NCBI RefSeq assembly: GCF_036898095.1
Contig: NC_090726.1
Location: forward strand, 42,078,145 to 42,142,144
Origin: Palaemon carinicauda
Lineage: Eukaryota > Arthropoda > Malacostraca > Decapoda > Palaemonidae
Reading direction: 5' to 3'
Length of the DNA: 64,000 nucleotides
Part shown: one piece after another, positions 34,699-46,314 of the stretch
Position numbering within the stretch: position 1 is the first letter of the stretch
How the letters are laid out: every line of letters starts with the position of its first letter
Position numbers and translations under genes: made by a program
Notes under the pieces: model-generated
Seen by the model: only the letters and a program-made list of their open reading frames with translations
What the model was told of the DNA's origin: nothing
Database searches by the model: none

Positions 34699-36635
34699 AA
34701 GACGAATTTTATTAAATTTAGGGCTAACCTGAATCCCATGCCTATTATTTCCAGCTACAAAAGTAAAAAAATAGCTGTTTCATATAAAATCGATATCAGG
34801 CTATCACAAATGTCGTTTTACTTACTGTGTTAAATGATAAAATAGTGTTTTATTAAGAGTATTTCTTTATTTTATCTTCATTATTTTCAGTTGAATTTGT
34901 GTCAGTATCTCTGAAATTCTGTAAATTGAGGACCTTCTGTACACCTATTAAAAACGGATCTTGTCTTCCAAGGCCTGATGGCATCGAATGAAAAGTCTAA
35001 AGTTCAGAAGAAAAAGGATAAAGTTCCTGTGTCCCATGTGAGCGACCCTGCATGGCAGGAAAAGCTTTATTCATAGAAGAAGTAAAGTTTGTCAGCTATG
35101 AACTTTATACAGTAGTGTAAGAAAACGGATAGAATAACAGATGTGATCAGAAAGCCAATGTAACTGTATGCTGCAAAAAGCCAAGAAATTTCATTGCATT
35201 GTGGAATTCTATGCTGCAAAAATATCTAAGGTTCATAATTGATTAAATCCACTTCAGGTCTACATAGTAGAGGGACTAACAACAGTGGTAGCGTGTAACA
35301 TAGGCGCAATAAAAAAAATATTACGCAAAAGACGACATTATGCTACATTTTTCTCAGGATCTGGAAAGGGACTTTGAAAGACTGCTGAGAAAATATTTAA
35401 ATGGGTAGTAAGTATCTGCCTCTATAGTTTAGAATACAAAATGAAAATCAGGGAATAGATTCAAAATCTAGAATGATGGGTAGAAATAAAAAATTATAAC
35501 AAGTATTTTACACCAAGGAGTAATCTAATTTTTCATGTGATGCTTGAATTTAAAAAATGTTTTAGTTTTCGTCAAATTATGAAAAATATTAGTTTACTCA
35601 AACTTTTTGGCTGAGGCTTGAATTTAAAGCTGTGTCAGTTTTAGTCACGTTATGAAAGGTATGGTTTAATCAAATTTTTTCCCTGCAAAAAGTTGAATTT
35701 AAAAACTCAGTTTTCAACGTGTTATGAAAGCTATGGTTTAATCAAATTTCTTAGAGAAAGCTTGAATATAAAAATTGTGCCAGTTTTAGACAAGTTAGGT
35801 AAGCTATGGCATATCCGAAAGACTCATTAGGCTTGTGATGAGACACTGTTGTAGCACCGGATCTACAATGAAGGCAGTGGCATCCAAAGGGATTGAATTA
35901 ATCAGTTTTATGAATTTAGGCAGAGTCAAAAACTGAAGCTTGGAGGGATTTTGAGAAATGTTGTAAAAAAAAGAATCAACTGAGACCTAATCTGTTTACC
36001 ATGATAATGGAGGAAGCGGAAGAGAAGTGCGGAAGAGGAGTGCAGAAGAGGGCACCTCAAAAATGTGGTGAAAATGTTTAAAAATATCAAACAGAATGGA
36101 AGAAGGAGATTCAAAATTAGTAGCAGCTAAGCTAAGCTAATGAAGATTGAAAATGAAGCAGAGGTAAGTGTATAATCAGAAATGCTGCTCTTTGGTCATT
36201 GTGGAAAAGGTGTGGGTTGAATTCAGTACTTTATACAACATATACCAGATGATTTTTAAAAATTAAAGTGCCCTGGGTTACAAAATATACATAAAAAGAT
36301 TTTAGATGACCAGATGTACTACAAGAACTAATGGTGAAATGAGTGAAGCTAAGAACCTTCTGATAACTGGCCAGTCTTAGAAATAGTAAAAATTTTATTT
36401 TTATTAATAAAATTAATTTTTGAATATACTTACCCGGTGATTATATAAGCTGCAGCTCTGCTGCCCGACAGAAAAACTCTACGTTCAAAATACGCCAGCG
36501 ATCGCTATGCAGGTAGGGGGTGTACATCAACAGCGCCATCTGTCGAGCAGGTACTCAGAACTCAATGTAAACACAGAACCAATATTCTCCTCGGTCCACT
36601 GGGTCTCTATTGGGGAGGAAGGGAGGGTCCTTTAA

Positions 36636-36730
36636 TATATAATCACTGGGTAAGTATATTCAAAAATTTATTTTATTAATAAAAATAACATTTTTCAATA
36701 TTAAACTTAGCCGGTGATTATATAAGCTGA
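36636..36730. repeat. Internal complementary region of element A
   Basis: Reverse complement of A's left terminus (GTAAGTATATTCAAAAATTT side) joined directly to the reverse complement of its right terminus (TTCAATATTAAACTTAGCCG side). It reproduces the predicted joint of a circularised element. Confidence 0.85.
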
Positions 36731-37132
36731 TTCACACCCAGGGGGGTGGGTAGAGACCAGCATTACTTGTTTACATTATTATGAGCTAAGTATTTTGTAT
36801 TTCATTTTAGCAGTTATTCAAAATAACAAACATAAAATAAATAAGTACCTGGTAAGGAAGTCGACTTGAACAATTACTCTGCCTTTTTAAGTACGTCTTC
36901 CTTACGGAGCCTCGCGATCCTCTTAGGATGCTGAGCGACCCCTAGGATCTGAAGTATCAAGGGTTGCAACCCATACAACAGGACCTCATCAAAACCTCTA
37001 ATCTAGGCGCTTCTCAAGAAATGACTTTGACCACCCGCCAAATCAAGTAGGATGCGAAAGGCTTCTTAGCCTTCCGGACAACACAAAACAATAATAAAAC
37101 ATTTCAAGAGAAAGATTAAAAAGGTTATGGAA

Positions 37133-38919
37133 TTAGGGAATTGTAGTGGTTGAGCCCTCACCCACTACTGCACTCGTTGCTACGAATGGTCCCAGAGTGT
37201 AGCAGTTCTCGTAAAGAGACTGGACATTCTTAAGATAAAAAGACGCGAACACTGACTTGCTTTTCCAATAGGTTGCGTCGATTATACTTTGCAGAGATCT
37301 ATTTTGTTTAAAGGCCACGGAAGTTGCGACAGCTCTACTTCGTGTGTCCTTACCTTCAGCAAAGCTTGGTCTTCCTCATTCAGATGGGAATGAGCTTCTC
37401 GTATTAACAGTCTGATAAAATAGGATAAAGCATTCTTTGACATAGGCAAAGATGGTTTCTTAACTGAACACCATAAAGCTTCAGACGGGCCTCGTAAAGG
37501 TTTAGTTCATTTTAAACAGAACTTAAGAGCTCTTACAGGACATAAGACTCTTTCTAGTTCATTTCCAACCATATTTGAAAGGCTTGGAATATCGAACGAT
37601 ATTGGCCAAGGCCGAGAAGGCAGCTCGTTTTTGGCTAGAAAACCAAGTTGTAGAACATGTAGCCGTTTCGGATGAGAATCCGATGTTCTTGCTGAAGGCA
37701 TGAATCTCACTGACTCTTTTAGCTGTGGCTAAGCATACCAGGAAAAGAGTCTTTAAGGTGAGATCTTTCAGGGAGGCTGATTGTAGCGTTTCGAACCTGT
37801 CTGACATAAGGAATCTTAGTACCACGTCTAAATTCCAACCAGGTGTAACCAAACGACGCTCCTTCGTGGTCTCAAAAGACTTAAGGAGGTCCTGTAGATC
37901 TTTATGTTGGAAAGATCTAAGCCTCTGTGACGGAAGACTGATGCCAACATGCTTCTGTAACCCTTGATAGTGGGAGCTGAAAGAGATCGTTCTTTCCTCA
38001 GATATAAGAGGAAGTCAGCTATTTGAGTTACAGGGGTACTGGTCGAGGATACGGATACTGACTTGCACCAGTTTCGGAAGATTTCCCACTTCGATTGGTA
38101 GACTCTAAGGGTGGATGTTCTCCTTGCTCTAGCAATCGCTCTGGCTGCCTCCTTCGAAAAGTCTCTAGCTCTCGAGAGTCTTTCGATAGTCTGAAGGCAG
38201 TCAGACGAAGAGCGTGGAGGCCTTGGTGTACCTTCTTTACGCGTGGCTGACGTAGAAGGTCCACCCTTAGGGGAAGTGTTCTGGGAACGTCTACTAGCCA
38301 TCGAAGTACCTCGGTGAACCATTCTCTCGCGGGCCAGAGGGAAGCAACTAGCGTCAACCTTGTCCCTTCGTGAGAGGCGAACTTCTGCAGTACCTTGTTG
38401 ACAATCTTGAACGGAGGGAATGCATATAAATCTAGATGTGACCAATCTAGTAGAAAGGCATCTATATGAACTGCTGCTGGGTCCGGGATTGGTGAGCAAA
38501 ATATTGGGAGCCTCTTGGTCATCGAGGTTGCGAAGAGATCTATGGTTGGCTGGTCCCAGGTGGCCCAAAGTCTCTTGCATACATCCTTGTGGAGGGTCCA
38601 TTCTGTTGGAATTATTTGTCCCTTCCGACTGAGACAATCTGCCATGACATTCAAGTTGCCTTGGATGAACCTCGTTACTAGTGATATGTCTAGACCTTTT
38701 GACCAGGTGAGGAGGTCCCTTGCGATCTCGTACAACGTCAGAGAGTAGGTCCCTCCTTGCTTGGAGATGTACGCCAAAGCCGTGGTGTTGTCCGAGTTCA
38801 CCTCCACCACTTTGCCTTGAAGGAGAGACCTGAAGCTTTTCCAGGTCAGACGTACTGCCAGAAGCTCCTTGCAGTTGAAATGCATTGTCCTTTGACTCGA
38901 GTTCCATAATCCCGAGCAT
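37133..38919 (-). pseudogene. Element A tyrosine recombinase remnant
   Basis: Homologous to the recombinase of element C. The amino-terminal part of the recombinase domain (SSDCLQTIERLSRARDFSKE, ARRTSTLRVYQSKW) is readable in 37828-38919. The catalytic part continues in other frames: KRVSEIHAFSKNIGF at 37559-37852, LQLGFLAKNELPSRPW at 37507-37710 and an AFKQNRSLQSI block at 37133-37318. At least three frameshifts are needed to follow the homology, so it cannot encode an active enzyme. The upstream portion of this frame overlaps the RNase H remnant, as in the intact elements. Confidence 0.85.
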
Positions 38920-39236
38920 TCCCGACCGTCTAATGTCGCACCCCAGCCTACGTCCGATGCGTCCGAGAAGAGAACGTGGTTGGGAGTCTGAACAGTTAGG
39001 GGAAGACCCTCTCTAAGGTTGATATAGTCCTTTCACCAAGTCAGACAAGACTTTATCTTTCCGGAAACCGGGATCGAGACCGCTTCTAGCGTCTTGTCCT
39101 TTTTCCAGTGAAAAGCTAGATGGTATAGAAGAGGACGGAGGTGTAGTCTTCCTAGTGACACAAATTGATCCACGGATGACAGTGTCCCTACCAGACTCAT
39201 CCACAGCCTGACTGAGCAGCGTTCCTTCTTCAGCAT
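38028..39236 (-). pseudogene. Element A RT/RNase H remnant
   Basis: Homology to element C's RT protein starts at its residue of about 346 (MLKKERCSVRLWMSL), downstream of the YLDD catalytic box. The polymerase catalytic half is therefore missing. RNase H follows in fragments: KELLAVRL, VNSDNTTALAYISKQGG and LNVMADCLSRKGQ. The conserved post-RNase H block (IDLFATSMTKRL, YAFPPFKI) comes after that. A frame break lies between 38885 and 39033. The deletion joint with gag sequence is near 39258-39265. Confidence 0.85.
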
Positions 39237-39257
39237 CTTCTGGATGGATAGCAGGGC

Positions 39258-40055
39258 TGGGGGCTGATCGTCTTGTTCAGCAACGTCCTCATCAGAGGGT
39301 TCCTCATCCGAAACTGATGAGGAAACGGCAACGGAGTGGGCAACGTCTGGCTCGCTGAATCCGGTCGCACTGGTGGATGCGTGACGGAGCCGGACGCAAT
39401 ATCATGGAACTGCTGCACAGTCTGTGAACTGTCAACAACCATGGGTGCGCGAGGAAGTACAGCGTCAACCCGAAACTGTCTAGACCGTCTGGGTTGTGCA
39501 GTCAACACCCTACCGGGTTGCTGAGGTTGACGCACTGCGTCACAACAAGTCACCTCTGCTGGTTGTTGAACGTCCTGAACGTCAACAACCACCTCCGAGC
39601 GTCGCTTAACGTTAACGTGCGACTGGCAACCCACACTGGGTCGCATCGGTGGAGGAACCACCTCAACTGGCAGACGCGAGTAGGTTACCTCAGCGTCAAC
39701 AGGGCGCACAACCGACCGGTTGGAAGGTTGTTGGCCAGAAGGAGGAACCACCTCAACTGGCAGACGCGAGTAGGTTACCTCAGCGTCAACAGGGCGCACA
39801 ACCGACCGGTTGGAAGGTTGTTGGCCAGAAGGAGGAACCACCTCAACTGGCAGACGCGAGTAGGTTACCTCAGCGTCAACAGGGCGCACAACTGACCGGT
39901 TGGAAGGTTGTTGGCCAGAAGGTTCTTCTCCGCATTTAAGTCCTGTATCAAGGACGCAAGCTTGGACTGCATGTCTTGCAGCAAAGCCCATTAGGGTCTA
40001 CGGGAGCAGGTGTGGCAACAGACGGGGTTAGCGACTGAGGCGGAACCGTTTACCA
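39258..40055 (-). pseudogene. Element A gag middle segment, displaced copy
   Basis: Corresponds to the central, low-complexity part of the gag-like protein of element C (VVRPVDAE, PPMRPSV, VQQFHDIASGSVT, VRPDSASQ). It is fused directly to the RT remnant through the deletion at about 39260. It includes three in-frame 90-bp repeats. A second, separate copy of the same gag region lies at 40620-41540, so this element carries the gag centre twice. Confidence 0.8.
39651..39920 (-). repeat. Three in-frame 90-bp (30-residue) gag repeats
   Basis: Copies at 39651-39740, 39741-39830 and 39831-39920 are identical except for one base in the third. Each encodes a 30-residue module that includes SGQQPSNRSVVRPVDAEV and VEVVPP. 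Elements C and B have only one counterpart, so the expansion is specific to this copy. Confidence 0.95.
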
Positions 40056-40059
40056 TCCC

Positions 40060-40380
40060 TGAAAGCCTTGTTATGTGTGACATAATAGTACAGCAAAACT
40101 TCAAAGGCTTGACAAAAGCTGAGAAGTTGACCTGTAAACAACTTGGAGCGTCTCCTGGCTAGGCGCCAGGGCGAGTCTACCAGAATTGAGAAGTCTATCT
40201 GGGCAGAGGCATGAACTCCCAAGCCGAGAACTTCTCTCGTGTCATATCAGACTCTCGCTCTATAAGCCAGTTTAAAAGAAGGGAAATCAAAGGCTGTATC
40301 CCTAAAAACTCCTCTTGGTGCAAAAACCAGTCGCCTAGCCAACGTAACGCTCTCTAGGAGAGCGAGAGAGCACTAGCTTA
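40060..40380 (-). pseudogene. Element A gag C-terminal fragment
   Basis: Matches the C-terminal gag region of element C around 61640-61930 (ASAQIDFSILVDSPWRLARR; DNA blocks GTGTCATATCAGACTCTCGC and AAAGGCTGTAT). Frame is lost in places. It lies upstream (higher coordinates) of a gag-middle segment, an order not found in intact elements. From 40380 to 40620 the sequence is weakly similar at best. Confidence 0.7.
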
Positions 40381-40621
40381 AAAACAACGGCTTCGAAGTA
40401 GCTAGGCCTAGTGTAAGTTCTGACGTTTAGGCGAACGAGGAGCAGCAGTTACAAGATCCGGACGAAGATCCTTAAAAAAATCATCATGATTTAATTAAAG
40501 TCCATAGGAGGCTAAGCAGCTTAAGGCTCCTCTCCATCTGACAGAGTCCTCAAGGGAATATCAGTAGGAGGGAGAACAGCAACTTCCTCATCCACAGGAA
40601 ACTTGTCCGATAAAAGCTAGG

Positions 40622-41540
40622 TTACCTCAGTGAGTCTCTCACTGGTGCATAAGTAGCAGACCAGAAGGCAACGTCATGTAACTGCTTGACAGTCTGTGAA
40701 CTGTCAACAACTGAACTGTCAACCACAACAGGTGTGTGAGGACGTACAGTGTCCACTCGAGACTGCTTTGACTGTCTAGACTGAGCAGTCACAACAACTC
40801 TAGAATGCGGAAGTTGACGCACCGCGTCAAAACAAAACAACTTAGACTGTTGTTGTACCTCGCGAACGTCAACGGAAGATTCCGTGCGTCGCTGAACGTC
40901 AACATGCGGCTGGCAGGGTACACTGGAACGCATGGGTGGCGGGACTCTCTTGGAGTGCGGGAGAAGGTCGCCTCAGCGTCCACAGGACGCACAACCGTGG
41001 TTGGTTGTAGGCTAGAGGTTGGTGCAGTGGCAACCTTCTCCGCACGAAAGTCCTGCATCAATGACGTTAACTGAGACTGCATGGTCTGCAGCAAAGACCA
41101 CTAGGGTCTACAGGAGCAGGTGCGGCAACAGACGGTGTGACTGCCTGATGCGGTACCGCTTTGCCTCTCTTAGGAGGTGAGCAGTCGTCGGAAGACTGCA
41201 GCGAGTCCGAACTGACCCAGTGGCTACAACTGGGCCGTTGGACTTGCGCGGAAAGGACCGACTTGCGCTTAATAAGCCGCGAGACCTTGGTCCATGGTTT
41301 CTTACGAGAAACCTCTTCCGCAGACGAGGAATAAATGGGCTCTCTCGTCTTAGAGTGGGTGGGGCGATCTTGGGTAGATACGCCCGAAACCAAAGAGGGA
41401 AAACGTCTGTTCGTTGATCAAGGCCTCTCGAACCCATAAGTCGTTCGACATTACTTCTCCCCTGGGCTTGGGAGCTTGCAAGAGGTCCCGGACTAGGTGA
41501 ACGACAGGCACGAACAGACGAACCCTCGGACGCAACACTG
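40622..41540 (-). pseudogene. Element A gag N-terminal/middle remnant
   Basis: Homologous to residues of about 163 onward of element C's gag (EGSSVRACRSPSPGPLASS, GRSNV, KRKSVLSAQVQRPSCSHWVS), then MQSQLTSLMQDFRAEKVA in 40789-41094. Several frame changes are needed. The cysteine-rich N terminus found in B and C is missing. Upstream of about 41540 the homology stops. Confidence 0.8.
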
Positions 41541-42640
41541 TAACACTTTGCGCATATCACTTTATCGATTTTCTGTTTTGCACTTATTTCACTGAAATCG
41601 AAACTTTTACTGATTTCTACCTGAAACACGCAATTCTACCCTTCATTAAAAGGTAGTAATTGCGAAATCAGTCGTATAATGCAAGCTCATTAATACCAGC
41701 AAAAAACAGAAAACATATTTTAAGATAAAAAAAAAAAATCAGTGGCTGGGAAAGAGACTAAACACTAGTTCATATAACTACGTTTTCAATCTCTCACCGC
41801 ACATAGCCTGGGGACGAGAATAAAAAACTAAAAAAGTTTTATCCTTCCTCCCCGTACAGCGACTAGGGACGAGAGCAACTCGAGAAAAACGTTACCCGCT
41901 TGAACGGAACGTTTTCTCTCCTCTCTCTCCCTCCGTCTCTATCTCTCTCTCTCTTTCTCTCTTGATTTCACACCTAAGAGAAGAGCCCAATTATATATCG
42001 TCAAAAAAACATGTTATTTGACTAAAGGAAAAAACTGAAAGGTTTTCCAAATAAAAAGTTCCTTTAATTTAGAATTTAAAACATTTAAGCTAAGAAAGAA
42101 TGAACAAAACGTCAGAATCGATTTACTCTTACTGCAAAGTGAAACCGTGATACACTCTCTCTCTATCGTAACGATAGAGCGCATGTTGAACGTCCTGAAC
42201 GTCAACAACTGCGTAGTCTAAAAAACTAAACGTTACTTCATCTTTGAAAACAGTACGAAGACTATCAAAGAAATTCTTTCATAAAACATTAAATTTTAAA
42301 AAGTTTTAAATTCTTTAAAGGCTAAATACGATATAACGGGCTCAACGTTGATTAACTTCGGTTCCAAGTAAGGACCGCCTACTATCAGGAAAGGTCGCAT
42401 ATAAACAAAACATAAAAATTTATTTTTATATGTTTATAATAAATGGAAAGTTAATCGAAGAGGCCTAATAAAGGCGGAGAGATATAAAATATATAGATCT
42501 ATAACGTGTTAAGCAAAATTACTAAAAACCTAAACACACTTCCGTCTAAGGGAAGGGTCGGCCATTTAAAAGTGAAAGAGAGTCCATACTCTCCTTGTCA
42601 CCATAATTAAATCTATCCAAAACGAGTTCAAGTTTTGAGA
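41541..42640. other. Element A 5' segment without counterpart in B or C
   Basis: About 1.1 kb between A's gag remnant and its 5' leader. The leader resumes at 42640 with GCATAGCGAAAGCTCAAAAC, matching element C near 63700. The segment has CT-rich tracts (41919-41960) and one short stretch near 42187 identical to gag sequence at 39565 (GTTGAACGTCCTGAACGTCA). It has no open frame of note. It replaces the gag N terminus, through insertion or template switching. Confidence 0.5.
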
Positions 42641-42936
42641 TGAAGATAAAACACCTGCATAGCGAAAGCTCAAAACTAGAAATGTGTACTTCACCAAAAT
42701 GATATTTTCATAATAAAATAAATTTTTGAATATACTTACCCGCTGGTTATATAAAAGAGCTGAAGTCCCTGACGCCAGGGCAGAAAATTCAAATCTCGCG
42801 CTATCGAAGATACGCCAGGTGTACCAACCGCACCCTAGCGGTAGAACAGGTGGAACTACACACCAACTCCAGTTCTTCCATGCCTCATAGCCATACCATA
42901 GGTAGTCTCTAGAGGGGAGGAGGGAGGGTGTTAAAT

Positions 42937-43035
42937 TTATATAACCAGCGGGTAAGTATATTCAAAAATTTATTTTATTATGAAAATATCATTTTTAAAT
43001 ATAAAACTTACCCGCTGGTTATATAAAAGAGCTGA
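42937..43035. repeat. Internal complementary region of element B
   Basis: Reads as the reverse complement of B's left end (ending near 42992 with GAAAATATCAT) joined to the reverse complement of its right end (TTTTTAAATATAAAACTTAC onward). The joint matches a circle in which right and left termini meet. This is the hallmark of DIRS-group elements. Confidence 0.9.
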
Positions 43036-43422
43036 TTGACACCCCTTGGTGGCGGGTCAGAGACAGCTACATACAGAAAATTCACTTAAGGGTTACATAC
43101 AATAAACTTAAGCAGTTCTCACCTGATAAGGAAGCTGACAGCAATGATACTCTGCCTCATTTCGTCCGCTATCCTTAAGAGATCCAGTAATCCACTCGGG
43201 CTGAAAATCTCTAGGAGCTGTCAAACGGTACAAACACCTATAACATGACAGGACCTCAACCAATACCCTTGTTCCGGGTGCACTCAAGGAACAAATTGAC
43301 CACCTAGCCAAATCAAAGATTGCGGAAGACTGACGCCCAATCTCCACAAACTACCATAAAAAAAAAACGAGTTCCAAGAGATAGAAAAGGGGTATTAGGA
43401 AAAAAGGGAACGTAGTGGTAGA

Positions 43423-46314
43423 TCATTCACCTACTATCGCATTAGCAGCTATAAAAGGACCCAACGTAAAAAGGTCCTCATAGCGAGTCTGAACATTCTT
43501 CAAATAATGGGATGCAAAAACAGACTTACTTCTCCAAAATGTTGTATCCATCAGACTTTGCAGAGAACGGTTCTGTTTAAAGGCCACTGAAGTCGCTACC
43601 GCTCTGACTTCATGTGTCTTGACTTTGAGGAGCCTCTGATCCGACTCATCACACTGAGCATGAGCTTCTCGAATCAACAATCTAACGAAAAAAGACAAGG
43701 CATTCTTGGACATGGGCATCGAGGGTTTCCGAACTGCACACCACAGAGCGTCTGAGTTACCTCTCAGATTCTTAGTTCTGTCCACATAACACCGTAGAGC
43801 TCTAACTGGACAGAGAACCCTTTCCAATTCATCGCCAGCCAAATCCGAAAGGTTAGAAATCTCGAAGGATTTGGGCCATGGTCGAGAAGGGTTTTCGTTC
43901 TTGGCCAGAAACCCCAGTTGCAAAGAACAAATGGCTTTCCCATTCCGAAAACCAATGTTCTTGCTTAAAGCGTGAACTTCACTAACTCTTTTCGCAGTGG
44001 CGAGGGTAACTAGAAAAAGGGTTTTCAAGGTTAAGTCCTTAAATGAAGCCGAGTGTAAAGGCTCAAATCTGTCACTCATGAGAAATTTAAGGACAACATC
44101 CAAATTCCAGGCGATGGGAGCCGTTTGAATCATCTTGGTCGTATCAAAAGACCTAAGTAAATCTCGTAGATCCTTATTATCAGAAAGGTCTAGGTTCCTG
44201 TGTCGAAAAACCGTCGCCAACATACTCCTGTAACCTTTAATAGTTGATGACGAGAAGTTATGCTTAGTTTTAAGGTCCAAGAAAAAATCTGCTATTTGGG
44301 AAAGCGATGTACTGGAAGAGGAAATCGCGTTAGTTCTACACAATTCCCTGAACAACTCCCACTTGGACTGATACACCTTGATGGTTGAAGACCTTCTTGC
44401 CCTTGCAATTGCCTTGGCTGCCTTCTTCGAAAATCCTCTAGCTCTAGCGAGTTTTTCGATAGTCTGAAGGCAGTCAGACGTAGAGCTCGGAGGTTTTGAT
44501 GATTTCGGGCCAAGTGAGGTTGTCTGAGAAGATCGGGTCTCATGGGAAGGCTTCTCGGGACATCCACCATCCATTCCAGTACCTCTGGAAACCAGCTCCT
44601 TGACGGCCAGAACGGAGCTATCAGTGTCATTCTGGTCTCCTCGTGTGAAACGAACTTCTGAATCACTTTGTAAAGGATCTTGAACGGAGGAAAAGCATAA
44701 ACCTCCATGTGTGACCAGTTCATCAGAAAAGCGTCTATGTGAAAAGCTTCGGGATCTGGAACCGGAGAGCAGTAACACTCTAGTCGTTTGGTCTTCGCGG
44801 TGGCAAAGAGATCCACGAGAGGTCGACCCCATAACCGCCACAGACTCTTGCAGATGTCCGGGTGCAGAATCCATTCTGTGGAGAGAACCTGACCTTTCCT
44901 GCTGAGTCTGTCTGCGCTCACATTGTTGACTCCCTGGATGAACCGCGTCAAAAGAGTCACCTTCCTTTCCTCCGCCCAGATGAGGAGCAGTCTTGCAATC
45001 TCGAACAGAGGCCAAGAGTGGGTCCCGCCTTGTTTCGCAATATAGGCCAGAGCTGTCGTGCTGTCCGAATTGACTTGGACTACCTTGCCCCTGATCTGCT
45101 TTTCGAAGCCGATGAGAGCCAGATGAATAGCTAAAAGCTCTTTTTGATTGATGTGGAGAGAGGTTTGCTCTACCGTCCAAGTCCCCGAAAGTTCCTGCTT
45201 CTCTAGAGTGGCTCCCCACCCCGAGTTGGAGGCGTCGCAACACAACACGAGGTTTGGGTTCCTCTGAAGTAAAGACAAGCCTTCTTTCAGTCTGGGCTCG
45301 TTGTTCCACCATTGAAGATGAGACTTGATGGAAGTCGAGATGGGAATGCAATCCCTGTCGAGGCTGTCCCCTTTCTTCCAATGGCGGTTGAGATGAAACT
45401 GAAGAGGACGCAAGAACAACTTCCCCAGGGTCACGAACTTCTCTAACGACGAGAGAGTCCCCAGAAGGCTCATCCAATCTCTGACGGAGCAAAGATCTCT
45501 CTTCAGGAATGTTTGTACTTTTAGGAGGGCTGCTTGGATTCTCACCGACGACGGAAAAGCCCGAAAACTCCGACTGTGAATCTCCATCCCCAAATAAAGA
45601 ATCTCCTGGGATGGAATGAGTTGTGATTTTTTCGAGCTCACCAGGAGACCCAGTTCTCTGGAGAGATCCAAAGTCATCTTGAGGTCCTTCAAACAACAAT
45701 CGGCTGAGGAGGCTCTTATCAGCCAATCGTCCAGATACAGAGAGGCCCTGATTCCCCTCGAATGCAGCATGCTTGCCACGTTCAGCATGATCTTGGTGAA
45801 CAATAGAGGAGCCGTGCAAAGTCCGAAACAAAGAGCCCTGAACTGGAAGACCTTGTTTCCGTCCATGAACCTCAGATAACGTCTGCAGCTGGGATGAATC
45901 GGAAGGTGGAAATAGGCATCCTGAAGATCTAAAGAGACCATCCAATCGTCCTTCCTCACAGCTGCCAGAACTGTTTTCTGAGTCTCCATGGTGAACGTCG
46001 AGTTTTGGACGTAACCATTGAGCACACTTACGTCCAGAACCGGTCTCCACCCCCCGGAACTCTTGGGTACTAGAAAAAGGCGGTTGTAAAACCCCGGAGA
46101 CGTAACATCTTGCACTTCCTCTATTGCTCGTTTCTCTAATAAAAGAGACATCTGTAGAAGCATGGCTTGTTTCTTGGGACCCTCTCTGTATTTGGGCGAA
46201 AGATCCACTGGATCTGTGACTAAAGGAGGATTGGTCAGGAAGGGGATCTTGTAGCCTTCCTTTAACACCTGGACGGACCAGGGGTCCGCTCCATTCCTCT
46301 CCCAAGCCTCCCAA
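43423..46314 (-). CDS. Element B tyrosine recombinase ORF (963 codons)
   Basis: The recombinase domain occupies roughly the last 330 residues. It has a SAM-like N part (SDCLQTIEKLARARGFSKKA, YQSKW) and a catalytic tetrad: Arg776 (ATAKRVSEVHA), His901 and Arg904 (HEVRAVATS), and Tyr937 (FASHYLKNV). The enzyme would join the circular cDNA to the target. The first 600 or so codons overlap the RT/RNase H gene in the -1 frame and resemble no known domain (Ser/Arg-rich). The real start may be later, or the protein may be made by frameshifting or splicing. The frame is uninterrupted to its stop, 388 bp before the ICR. Confidence 0.85.
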   Translation of the reverse strand: MGGLGEEWSGPLVRPGVKGRLQDPLPDQSSFSHRSSGSFAQIQRGSQETSHASTDVSFIRETSNRGSARCYVSGVLQPPFSSTQEFRGVETGSGRKCAQWLRPKLDVHHGDSENSSGSCEEGRLDGLFRSSGCLFPPSDSSQLQTLSEVHGRKQGLPVQGSLFRTLHGSSIVHQDHAERGKHAAFEGNQGLSVSGRLADKSLLSRLLFEGPQDDFGSLQRTGSPGELEKITTHSIPGDSLFGDGDSQSEFSGFSVVGENPSSPPKSTNIPEERSLLRQRLDEPSGDSLVVREVRDPGEVVLASSSVSSQPPLEERGQPRQGLHSHLDFHQVSSSMVEQRAQTERRLVFTSEEPKPRVVLRRLQLGVGSHSREAGTFGDLDGRANLSPHQSKRAFSYSSGSHRLRKADQGQGSPSQFGQHDSSGLYCETRRDPLLASVRDCKTAPHLGGGKEGDSFDAVHPGSQQCERRQTQQERSGSLHRMDSAPGHLQESVAVMGSTSRGSLCHREDQTTRVLLLSGSRSRSFSHRRFSDELVTHGGLCFSSVQDPLQSDSEVRFTRGDQNDTDSSVLAVKELVSRGTGMDGGCPEKPSHETRSSQTTSLGPKSSKPPSSTSDCLQTIEKLARARGFSKKAAKAIARARRSSTIKVYQSKWELFRELCRTNAISSSSTSLSQIADFFLDLKTKHNFSSSTIKGYRSMLATVFRHRNLDLSDNKDLRDLLRSFDTTKMIQTAPIAWNLDVVLKFLMSDRFEPLHSASFKDLTLKTLFLVTLATAKRVSEVHALSKNIGFRNGKAICSLQLGFLAKNENPSRPWPKSFEISNLSDLAGDELERVLCPVRALRCYVDRTKNLRGNSDALWCAVRKPSMPMSKNALSFFVRLLIREAHAQCDESDQRLLKVKTHEVRAVATSVAFKQNRSLQSLMDTTFWRSKSVFASHYLKNVQTRYEDLFTLGPFIAANAIVGE

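Noticed and set aside
39494..39939. Plus-strand frames with repeated HLNWQTRVGY- and PQLADASR-type blocks
   Set aside because: Antisense shadows of the 90-bp gag repeats.
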